Assembly: GCA_937959065.1 (NCBI GenBank)
Contig: CALGOI010000070.1
Span: 1-5,118, forward strand
Direction: 5' to 3'
DNA length: 5,118 nt
DNA from: an uncultured Ignavibacteriota bacterium
GTDB taxonomy: Bacteria; Bacteroidota; Ignavibacteria; Tepidaquicellales; Tepidaquicellaceae
The translations under genes and the position numbers were made by a program. Position 1 is the first letter of the stretch. Each line of letters starts with the position of its first letter. The notes under the pieces were generated by a model that saw only the letters and a list, made by a program, of their open reading frames with translations, did not search any database and was not told the origin of the DNA. Of the stretch, positions 1-5,118 are shown in pieces.

Positions 1-15
1 GTTATGGGGAAGGTA

Positions 16-750
16 CTAGGGTTGTCCATTTAAGTCGTTATCCAAAAATACTCTCTTAAACGCATCTCTCAACTTATCATCAATAGTGTTCTCATTATTT
101 TCATTACTCGGATCCAGATAATCACTTCCTGACCTGAACCACTGGTAAGGATCCATAATTATCGTAACATTTATATCCTGTCCCTGCTCGATCGTGAAAG
201 CTCCCTGTAGAGCAAGCTCCATATTAATGGATTTTCTTGATTTATACACAAAAGGAGCTCCGTTGTAAGTCCCTTTTGCTACTACTGAATATCTTCTGCT
301 TCCGCTTGTTCCTTCTTTAAAATCGGGATCTGATACAACTTCATTATCTTCAGGTTTATGAATCTTGAATCTTAACCTGTTAAATGTTCCCGCAGGTATG
401 GAACCTCTGATATTGGCTCGGATATTTCCTGACATGTCCAGGTTCACGACTATTGGTCCTACTTTTATTTCGCCTTCAGACCCATCTGTTCTTCTGAATT
501 TCACATCGCGGAGTAAAAACTTTGCTTCGGAAATATTCATGGTTGCTGATGGATTATCTGACGTCTCTACTTTCGAACTTATCGTTGCATTGTCATTTTC
601 GTTTCCTGTCTCACCGCCCGCTACACTATCAAATTCACTGCAGCCGCTGAATAAAAATCCAAGCATCAGCATCATTAGAAGTATTCCCATCATGTACATT
701 ACCGTTCTTGAATATGTTCCTTTTGTGTATTGTTCAAAGTTGTGTTTCAT
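16..750 (-). CDS. Lipoprotein with DUF4382-like domain, function unknown
   Basis: The 244-residue product begins with a long polar stretch (1-17), a hydrophobic segment (about 18-34, rich in Met and Leu) and LFSGC with the lipid-accepting Cys at 37, so it should be an envelope lipoprotein. A low-complexity Gly/Asn/Ser linker follows to about 70. Residues about 71-200 look like an all-beta domain: ISEAKFLLRDVKFRRTDG (73-90), VGPIVVNLDMSG (97-108), GSIPAGTFNRLRFKIHKP (116-133) and INVTIIMDP (193-201). The PAGTFNRLRFKI block resembles DUF4382 domains found in Bacteroidetes lipoproteins; this is recognition by pattern, not by alignment. The tail has DPYQWF (200-205) and ends in DNDLNG (237-242), which looks like a DxDxNG calcium-binding loop. 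No enzyme motif is seen. The gene starts 25 bases after the propeller gene, with a good ribosome binding site and no terminator between, so the two are probably one operon and may share a site at the cell surface. Its own terminator is beyond the window edge. Confidence 0.8.
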   Translation of the reverse strand: MKHNFEQYTKGTYSRTVMYMMGILLMMLMLGFLFSGCSEFDSVAGGETGNENDNATISSKVETSDNPSATMNISEAKFLLRDVKFRRTDGSEGEIKVGPIVVNLDMSGNIRANIRGSIPAGTFNRLRFKIHKPEDNEVVSDPDFKEGTSGSRRYSVVAKGTYNGAPFVYKSRKSINMELALQGAFTIEQGQDINVTIIMDPYQWFRSGSDYLDPSNENNENTIDDKLRDAFKRVFLDNDLNGQP

Positions 751-759
751 TACTTATTT

Positions 760-764
760 TCCTT
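760..764 (-). promoter_or_regulatory. Ribosome binding site of the lipoprotein gene
   Basis: AAGGA on the minus strand ends 9 bases before the ATG at 750, within the 25-base gap after the propeller gene. It supports Met1 over the later in-frame Met codons 18, 20 and 21 that lie at the edge of the hydrophobic segment. Confidence 0.7.
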
Positions 765-775
765 ATGGTTTTAAA

Positions 776-2095
776 TTATTTAATTAGAGTCATTTTTTTA
801 GTCTGTGTAAAATCACCTGCGCTGAGCTGGTAAATATATACACCTGTGCTTAATGAAGAGGCATCGAAGTTATAAGTATATTCACCTGGTGATAAATTAC
901 CATTCACAAGATTTGCGACTTCTTTTCCCGAAAGGTCATATGCCTTTAATATCACAAAACTCTGTTTTGGAACATTAAAATTAATTGTAGTTGAGGGATT
1001 GAATGGATTCGGGTAATTCTGAGCTAATTTATACTCATTCGATATCGAATTGCCAACATTGCTTATAGCAGTCGGATTGTAATTCCACGCTGCGATCTTT
1101 AGAGCTGAGTTACCGCCTGCCTGAAAGAACTCACCGCCGGCAATCAATGCATCACCGATCACAGTCAGCGCTTCTACTTTATTATCCATTCCAGAGCTGA
1201 ATGATGACCAGCTGCTCCCGTTCCAGCGCGCGATCCTGTTTGCTGATGTAGAACCTGCAGACATTAACTGTCCTGCTGCTACAAGCTCATTATTATAAAC
1301 TGTTAACGCATACACTCTGTCTTCTACGCCGCCGCCTACACTGCTCCAGCTGCTGCCGTTCCACTGCATAACATAGTTACCTGTTTCGAACTCACCACCT
1401 GCGATCAGCTTGTTATCATATACTGTCAGAGCAAATGTCCTGTCGCTCAATCCGCTTCCTAATGCCGACCAGGTGCTTCCGTCCCATCTTGCGATGTTAT
1501 TAGCGCTGTTTCCGCCCGCCGTGCTAAAGCTGCCTGCCGCAATTAGATCTCCATTAAATACCGTGAAGGCAAACACCTGGTCATTCATACCGCTTCCTAA
1601 TGATGACCAGCTTGTCCCATTCCATGATGCAACGAAGTTAGCGCTTGTGCCGCCGGCATTTGTAAAAGATCCGCCCGCTACAAGTGTGTTATTGTATATA
1701 CCAAGCGATTTCACTTCGTCATTCAAACCGTTGCCTACTTTGTCCCAGCTCGAACCATTCCACTTCGCAATGTAACCGACAAATGTTCCATTGGATGTGG
1801 TAAAATTACCGCCGGCATATATTTCACCATTATATACCTTAAGAGTATATACCGGGGCATTAAATCCGCTACCCATTGGATTCCATTGTGATCCGTCCCA
1901 CCGGGCAACGTAGTTTGCGTTTACTCCGCCCGCTGTCGTAAATTCACCTCCGGCGATTATATCACCGTTAAATTCTATCACTGCGTTTACATCCCCGTTC
2001 ATCCCGCTTCCAAGTGAACTCCAGGATTGTGCCTGTATATTCCATGCCAATAGAACAGGGAATATTATCATTAAAAAAAGTTTTAGGGGTTTCAT
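776..2095 (-). CDS. Secreted seven-repeat predicted beta-propeller protein with T9SS sorting domain
   Basis: The product has 439 residues from the preferred ATG at 2095; an in-frame ATG at 2104 would add MYN, but AAGGA is placed correctly only for 2095. A signal peptide with a Lys-containing start, a hydrophobic core (KLFLMIIFPVLLA) and cleavage after NIQA should send it to the periplasm. The mature part holds seven tandem repeats of about 46 residues (about 25-340) with the pattern W..LGSG..D.V.ALTVYNG.LIAGG.F..AGG.SAN.IARWNGSS, which suggests a seven-bladed beta-propeller resembling Rax2/kelch-like repeats. The last 85 or so residues are a Por/type IX secretion sorting domain: NYPNPFNPSTTINF near 360-373, AYDLSGKEV, STGVYIYQL and a final KKMTLIK. 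The protein is therefore expected to cross the outer membrane and be released or anchored on the surface. No catalytic motif is seen; ligand or protein binding is an inference from the fold. It is probably co-transcribed with the lipoprotein gene 25 bases downstream. Confidence 0.88.
   Translation of the reverse strand: MKPLKLFLMIIFPVLLAWNIQAQSWSSLGSGMNGDVNAVIEFNGDIIAGGEFTTAGGVNANYVARWDGSQWNPMGSGFNAPVYTLKVYNGEIYAGGNFTTSNGTFVGYIAKWNGSSWDKVGNGLNDEVKSLGIYNNTLVAGGSFTNAGGTSANFVASWNGTSWSSLGSGMNDQVFAFTVFNGDLIAAGSFSTAGGNSANNIARWDGSTWSALGSGLSDRTFALTVYDNKLIAGGEFETGNYVMQWNGSSWSSVGGGVEDRVYALTVYNNELVAAGQLMSAGSTSANRIARWNGSSWSSFSSGMDNKVEALTVIGDALIAGGEFFQAGGNSALKIAAWNYNPTAISNVGNSISNEYKLAQNYPNPFNPSTTINFNVPKQSFVILKAYDLSGKEVANLVNGNLSPGEYTYNFDASSLSTGVYIYQLSAGDFTQTKKMTLIK
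779..1036 (-). other. T9SS type A C-terminal sorting domain (coding segment)
   Basis: This segment encodes the last 86 residues of the propeller protein. It begins at EYKLAQNYPNPFNP, the start motif typical of Ignavibacteria and related phyla, continues with beta-strand blocks (FVILKAYDLSGKEVANL, PGEYTYNFDASSL, STGVYIYQLSAGDF) and ends in KKMTLIK. In characterised type IX systems this domain is recognised by the outer-membrane translocon and usually removed on export. It implies that the genome encodes a T9SS elsewhere; no component is in this window. Confidence 0.9.
1076..2023 (-). repeat. Seven tandem in-frame 138-bp repeats within the propeller gene
   Basis: The units, in reading order, are 2023-1886, 1885-1748, 1747-1610, 1609-1472, 1471-1349, 1348-1211 and 1210-1076. 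Units 1-4 and 6 are exactly 138 bases (46 codons), unit 7 is 45 codons, and unit 5 is 41 codons because it lacks the segment corresponding to TTAGG/NSAN in the others. Each unit starts at a Trp codon following DGS or NGS. Similarity at DNA level remains visible at the junctions, for example CCAGCTGCT.CCGTTCCA on the plus strand near 1208 and 1346, consistent with growth by internal duplication. Confidence 0.9.
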
Positions 2096-2103
2096 GTTGT
2101 ACA

Positions 2104-2108
2104 TCCTT
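2104..2108 (-). promoter_or_regulatory. Ribosome binding site that sets the propeller gene start at 2095
   Basis: AAGGA on the minus strand lies 8 bases before the ATG at 2095, an ideal spacing. The alternative in-frame ATG at 2104 begins with the last A of this same AAGGA, so it could not use it. This favours 2095 as the true start. Confidence 0.75.
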
Positions 2109-2127
2109 TTTATTTAGTGTTTCAAAT

Positions 2128-2147
2128 ATCGTACTACAAGGTACGAT
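2128..2147. promoter_or_regulatory. 20-base inverted repeat at the predicted transcription start, possible operator
   Basis: On the plus strand ATCGTAC and GTACGAT are perfect 7-base inverted arms around TACAAG. The dyad begins 4 bases downstream of the TATAAT box and covers the expected start site. That is a usual place for a repressor operator; alternatively, transcribed, it would form a small hairpin at the 5' end of the mRNA that could stabilise it. It has no T tract, so it is not a terminator. No regulator gene is in view. Confidence 0.45.
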
Positions 2148-2150
2148 TAA

Positions 2151-2177
2151 ATTATACAGAATTATTACAAATGTCAA
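2151..2177 (-). promoter_or_regulatory. Predicted sigma70-type promoter of the propeller gene
   Basis: On the minus strand an exact TTGACA (2177-2172) is followed by an exact TATAAT (2156-2151). The spacer is 15 bases, shorter than the usual 17, which would weaken or condition the promoter. It lies between the namZ terminator and the propeller gene and predicts transcription starting near 2143-2145, with an untranslated leader of roughly 50 bases. A TTTG (2171-2168) upstream of TATAATTT also partly resembles the Bacteroidetes -33/-7 promoter, so the sigma factor class is unsettled. Confidence 0.6.
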
Positions 2178-2239
2178 TACCCTAAAAGAGAATAAAACCA
2201 CTTTTTCTTACATGAGACGCTAAACTCTATTTTTACAAT

Positions 2240-2267
2240 AAAAAAACCCCGGGAAACCGGGGTTTTT
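2240..2267 (-). terminator. Rho-independent terminator of the namZ-like gene
   Basis: On the minus strand, AAAAACCCCGG and CCGGGGTTTTT form an 11-pair perfect stem around a TTTC loop, extended into a run of seven T residues (2246-2240). It lies 23 bases after the stop codon of the namZ-like gene. The stem is symmetric and also ends in five T on the plus strand, but no plus-strand gene converges on it, so its role is to end the namZ-like transcript and insulate the downstream promoter. Confidence 0.95.
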
Positions 2268-2290
2268 GAAAGGAATATTTTGTATAAACT

Positions 2291-3529
2291 CTACTTATAT
2301 AACAGGTATTTCTCCCGCTTCTCTTTAAATCTATTCAGATCCTTGGTGTAAGATAAAACGATTTGGTCAAGCGTCGAACCTCCATTAACCATCTGCTTTA
2401 ACTTCTTCGTACCCGCAAGCTTATCTATAAATCCGTCATTTCGCCAGGAAAATCCCGGGAATTTCTCGTTCAATACTATTAATAGAGCGATCCCAACTTT
2501 CACAGGCTCGAATTTAGACGGATCAGTCACATTAATAAATACACCGCCGCACTCACGGTCTACATATTTCGGCGGATTGGATGGACTGGTAATAGAAGAT
2601 GGCACAAAGTTAATTGCTTCAAATGTTACTCCCGGGAACTCGTATTTATCCATCTCTTCTTTTAATTTATTCCCGTCGCAATAAGGAGCACCCACATACT
2701 CGAATGGTCTCTCTGTCCCCCGTCCTTCAGCAAAATCCGTCCCCTCGAATAAACACGTACCCTGGTAGGTACCCGCTGTCGAAGGGAAGTACATACTCGG
2801 TGAAGGCTTAACCCAAACAATCCCCAGATCGTTATAATTCGTCGTCCTGCTGTAATTCTTCATTTCTACAACCTCCAGGTCGCAGGTATTATTAAAGTAT
2901 TCACTATTTATGAACCGTGCCAGCTCGCCGCAAGTCATGCCGTAAGCTATTGGTATATCCAGTAACCCGACGAACGACTTAACGTTATTCTCCAGCATGA
3001 ACCCGTCCACATAATCACCGTACGGTATCATTGGCCTGTCACATACGACGAACTTCACTCCGTAGTCAGTCGCTGCCTCCATACAATAGTACATCGTATT
3101 TATGAACGTGTAAAATCTCGCTCCCACATCCTGTATATCATAGATCAATACATCCACATCCGAAAGGTCCCCGGATGTAGGTTTCTTCTTGTTACCATAA
3201 AGTGAAACTACTTTGAGCCCTGTTCTCTTATTAACGTGTGTTACATCTTTATCGTCTATTTCGAATCCATGCTCCGGGCTGAATATCTTAATAAGATTGG
3301 TATTCTCATTCTGTAACAGCAGATCGACGAATAACCTGCCGTCTGAAACCACACCGCTTGTATTGGTAATGATAGCCACATTTTTTCCTGCAATGATCTC
3401 CGCCTTCTCCTCAAGCAGAACTTCATTACCGAGCTTAAAACCATCCTTAACAGGATTTGTTTTCTCTACCGGTGTATTTGGATTATGAAGGAAAAAAGAT
3501 GCAAACAATATCGCGGCAAGGATTTTCAT
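2291..3529 (-). CDS. namZ: DUF1343 / GH171 family protein, NamZ-like exo-beta-N-acetylmuramidase
   Basis: The 412-residue product has the conserved blocks of DUF1343, whose characterised member NamZ (B. subtilis YbbC) releases MurNAc from the non-reducing end of peptidoglycan fragments during cell-wall turnover. Visible motifs are ITNTSG (54-59), FSPEHG (83-88, with the Glu-His pair proposed to be catalytic), YDIQDVGARFYTF (130-142), DRP (164-166), YGMTCGELA (196-204), PSPSM (242-246) and FEGTDFAEGRGTERPFEYVG (261-280). The first 14 residues (MKILAAILFASFFL) look like a short signal peptide without a lipobox, so it probably acts in the periplasm or at the surface; the cleavage site is unclear. 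Three positions usually Asn are changed: DRPN to DRPM, PSPN to PSPS and EGTN to EGTD, so the exact substrate is uncertain. The start at 3529 has no Shine-Dalgarno sequence but gives the signal peptide. It lies 31 bases beyond the pepA terminator T tract, so its promoter must be very compact or overlap that terminator. A strong terminator follows. Confidence 0.9.
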   Translation of the reverse strand: MKILAAILFASFFLHNPNTPVEKTNPVKDGFKLGNEVLLEEKAEIIAGKNVAIITNTSGVVSDGRLFVDLLLQNENTNLIKIFSPEHGFEIDDKDVTHVNKRTGLKVVSLYGNKKKPTSGDLSDVDVLIYDIQDVGARFYTFINTMYYCMEAATDYGVKFVVCDRPMIPYGDYVDGFMLENNVKSFVGLLDIPIAYGMTCGELARFINSEYFNNTCDLEVVEMKNYSRTTNYNDLGIVWVKPSPSMYFPSTAGTYQGTCLFEGTDFAEGRGTERPFEYVGAPYCDGNKLKEEMDKYEFPGVTFEAINFVPSSITSPSNPPKYVDRECGGVFINVTDPSKFEPVKVGIALLIVLNEKFPGFSWRNDGFIDKLAGTKKLKQMVNGGSTLDQIVLSYTKDLNRFKEKREKYLLYK

Positions 3530-3555
3530 TGTATCGGTTTGATTAATATCTGAAG

Positions 3556-3598
3556 TAAAATAAAAAAGGTTTACCTATAATTAAATAGATAAACCTTT
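3556..3598 (-). terminator. Rho-independent terminator of pepA
   Basis: Read on the minus strand, AAAGGTTTA (3598-3590) pairs perfectly with TAAACCTTT (3573-3565). Inside this a T-G wobble pair leads to a further CTAT/ATAG stem closing a 6-base loop, about 14 pairs in all, followed by the T-rich tract TTTTTTATTTT. On the plus strand the wobble would be a C-A mismatch and there is no comparable T tract, so the structure is oriented for minus-strand transcription. It begins 18 bases after the pepA stop codon. Confidence 0.88.
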
Positions 3599-3616
3599 AT
3601 CAAAGGAAATTTAAAT

Positions 3617-5101
3617 TTAGTCTATTTCCGACCTTATAAGCTCAATAAGCATCCGTACACCAACGCCTGTCGCATGTGAAGGAATGTACTCCGTCGGTTT
3701 TGAATTCATCGCAGTCCCTGCTATATCCAGGTGCACCCAGCTATAATCTTTAACGAAACGCTTCAGAAACATACCTGCTACTATCGAGCCTGCCTGTCTT
3801 CCCTTTCCAACGTTAGTTACATCTGCAACATCAGAATCGATCAACTTGTCATACTCTTCCCATGACGGAAGCTGCCATACTCTTTCGTAAGTCTTCTCAC
3901 CGGCAGTAACAAGCTTCTTAACCAGCTCATCATCATTGGAAATTGCAATCGTAGCATAGTGCCCAAGCGCAATCAGAGCCGCACCTGTTAATGTTGCAAG
4001 ATCGATGGCATACTTTGGTTTATATTTAGAAGCATATGCAAGAGCGTCACCAAGGATTAATCTTCCCTCTGCGTCCGTATTCTGAACTTCAACAGTAGTA
4101 CCGTTGATTGCCGTGATAATGTCTCCCGGACGGAATGCAGATCCGCTGGGCATATTCTCTACAAGCGGAATAAGTCCTACCAGGTTCACTTTTAATTTCA
4201 GTCTTGCTGCTGCTTCGAAAGCACCTACTACCGCGCCGGCTCCGCACATATCCATTTTCATTGCTTCCATGCCCGATGACGGCTTTATTGAAATACCTCC
4301 TGAATCGAATGTTACACCTTTTCCTACAAGCACAACCGGTTTGCTCTTCGCGCTGCCGCCGTTATATTCCATTACGACAAACTTCGGCTCATTGAGACTT
4401 CCCTGCGCTACCGCAAGGATACAGCCTGCTTTCATCTTCTCAAGCTCTTTCTTATTATAAACCTTAACTTTATAATTAAGCTTTGCGCCCTGCTTTTTTA
4501 TAATATTTTCTATATACTTAGGAGTGGTGATGTTATCCGCTTCATTATCCAGGTCCCTTGCCATATTAGTTGCATTTCCGAGTATCTCGCCGTCCTTTAC
4601 ACCCTTCTCAAATTGTTTATGGTTCTTACTGTCTTTACCCGAGAAAAATACCAGCTGCTTCAGTTCTATCCTCTCATAATCTTTGCTTGTAAAATACTTA
4701 TCGAACCTGTATAATCTCATTAGACAGCTTTCGCTCATCGCAGTCGCTACGTCTTCTGGAGAGCATCCGTTAAAGTCTTCCTCGAATATCTCAATTGCAA
4801 CTGAATCTACCTTTAGCTGTCCTGCTATTTTGATTCCCCGGGAAGTCGCCTTTCTAAGCTTTTCCAGGTCGCATTTGTCTTTAGCCCCTACCCCCGAAAT
4901 GATGATTCTTTTACCGCCGGCATACAGGAGATCGTTTTCAGTTTCTTTCCCTCTGAAATCATCGATACTTTCTTTTTGTATCGTGACACCAAGAAGTTTC
5001 TCGATGCCTTTGATTCTTTCCTTTATCTTTTTCCCATCTTCGAAGCATAAGAACATATATGCGTCTGCCTTTGGTAATCCTTTACTATATGTAACTTTCA
5101 T
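3617..5101 (-). CDS. pepA: Leucyl aminopeptidase, M17 family (cytosol aminopeptidase)
   Basis: This 494-residue protein is a full-length M17 metallo-aminopeptidase. The family removes N-terminal amino acids, classically leucine, from peptides in the cytosol, works as a hexamer and uses two divalent metal ions (Zn or Mn). An N-terminal macrodomain-like regulatory region spans about residues 1-150 (LLYAGGKRIIISGVG at 58-72), and the catalytic domain about 180-494. By alignment from memory with E. coli PepA (offset of 9), the metal ligands are K261, D266, D284, D343 and E345, and the catalytic residues K273 and R347; all are present. The family signature NTDAEGRL lies at 341-348. There is no signal peptide. 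The ATG at 5101 gives the normal length; the 17 bases visible upstream contain no Shine-Dalgarno motif. One small oddity is NEADN at 186-190, where many relatives have NEPAN. A hairpin terminator follows the gene, and nothing here links it functionally to its neighbours. Confidence 0.97.
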   Translation of the reverse strand: MKVTYSKGLPKADAYMFLCFEDGKKIKERIKGIEKLLGVTIQKESIDDFRGKETENDLLYAGGKRIIISGVGAKDKCDLEKLRKATSRGIKIAGQLKVDSVAIEIFEEDFNGCSPEDVATAMSESCLMRLYRFDKYFTSKDYERIELKQLVFFSGKDSKNHKQFEKGVKDGEILGNATNMARDLDNEADNITTPKYIENIIKKQGAKLNYKVKVYNKKELEKMKAGCILAVAQGSLNEPKFVVMEYNGGSAKSKPVVLVGKGVTFDSGGISIKPSSGMEAMKMDMCGAGAVVGAFEAAARLKLKVNLVGLIPLVENMPSGSAFRPGDIITAINGTTVEVQNTDAEGRLILGDALAYASKYKPKYAIDLATLTGAALIALGHYATIAISNDDELVKKLVTAGEKTYERVWQLPSWEEYDKLIDSDVADVTNVGKGRQAGSIVAGMFLKRFVKDYSWVHLDIAGTAMNSKPTEYIPSHATGVGVRMLIELIRSEID

Positions 5102-5118
5102 TTCAGAAATAATTATTT

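Noticed and set aside
365..787. 140-codon open frame on the plus strand opposite the lipoprotein gene
   Set aside because: It lies almost wholly antisense to a gene with a lipobox, a conserved-looking domain and a ribosome site, and its translation shows no recognisable domain.
1410..1775. 121-codon open frame on the plus strand inside the propeller gene
   Set aside because: Its Pro/Leu-rich quasi-repeats are simply the reverse reading of the 138-base coding repeats.
1076..2023. Regular tandem repeats as a possible CRISPR array or minisatellite
   Set aside because: The units are 138 bases, in frame, diverged, and encode a consistent blade motif, so they are protein repeats rather than direct repeats with spacers.
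1968..2223. Open frames of 77 codons (minus strand) and 69 codons (plus strand) across the propeller gene start and upstream gap
   Set aside because: Both overlap the signal-peptide coding region and the promoter region, have no ribosome site or known motif, and read as chance translations of AT-rich DNA.
2240..2267. Plus-strand hairpin with a GAAA tetraloop as a possible small RNA end or bidirectional terminator
   Set aside because: No plus-strand gene or promoter leads into it; the symmetry is explained by the minus-strand terminator stem with its A and T flanks.
3213..3488. Plus-strand 91-codon and minus-strand 62-codon frames inside the namZ-like gene
   Set aside because: They are out of frame with, or antisense to, a full-length conserved protein and carry no motif.
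4104..4460. Plus-strand open frames of 118 and 63 codons inside pepA
   Set aside because: They overlap the most conserved metal-binding part of pepA, and antisense frames commonly stay open there.

Overview
The window carries four complete genes, all on the minus strand, so transcription runs from high to low coordinates. In that order they are: a cytosolic M17 leucyl aminopeptidase (pepA, 3617-5101); an exported DUF1343/GH171 protein of the NamZ exo-beta-N-acetylmuramidase family (2291-3529); a secreted seven-repeat, predicted beta-propeller protein with a type IX secretion C-terminal sorting domain (776-2095); and a small lipoprotein with a DUF4382-like domain (16-750). No RNA gene, mobile element or CRISPR array is visible, and no gap exceeds 300 bases.

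The organism is probably from the Bacteroidota/Chlorobiota/Ignavibacteriota group, most likely an Ignavibacteria-type or related uncultured lineage. The main reason is the sorting domain motif NYPNPFNPSTTINF followed by a C-terminus ending KKMTLIK, a combination typical of those lineages. The AT-rich gaps and moderate GC content fit, but the species cannot be named from this window.

The genes form three transcription blocks. pepA ends in a hairpin terminator at 3556-3598. namZ starts only about 30 bases beyond it and ends in a strong GC-rich terminator at 2240-2267. The propeller gene has its own promoter-like TTGACA/TATAAT pair (2151-2177) and a 20-base dyad (2128-2147) at the expected transcription start. 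It is followed after 25 bases by the lipoprotein gene, so these two probably form an operon.

Functionally, pepA and namZ are housekeeping or salvage genes: release of N-terminal amino acids in the cytosol, and cleavage of MurNAc from peptidoglycan fragments outside the cytoplasm. The downstream pair encodes envelope or surface proteins of unknown role. I see no clearly new multi-gene system. The points most worth a second look are the dyad-bearing promoter of the propeller-lipoprotein pair, the regular seven-repeat propeller with one shortened repeat, and three substituted Asn positions in the NamZ-like protein.
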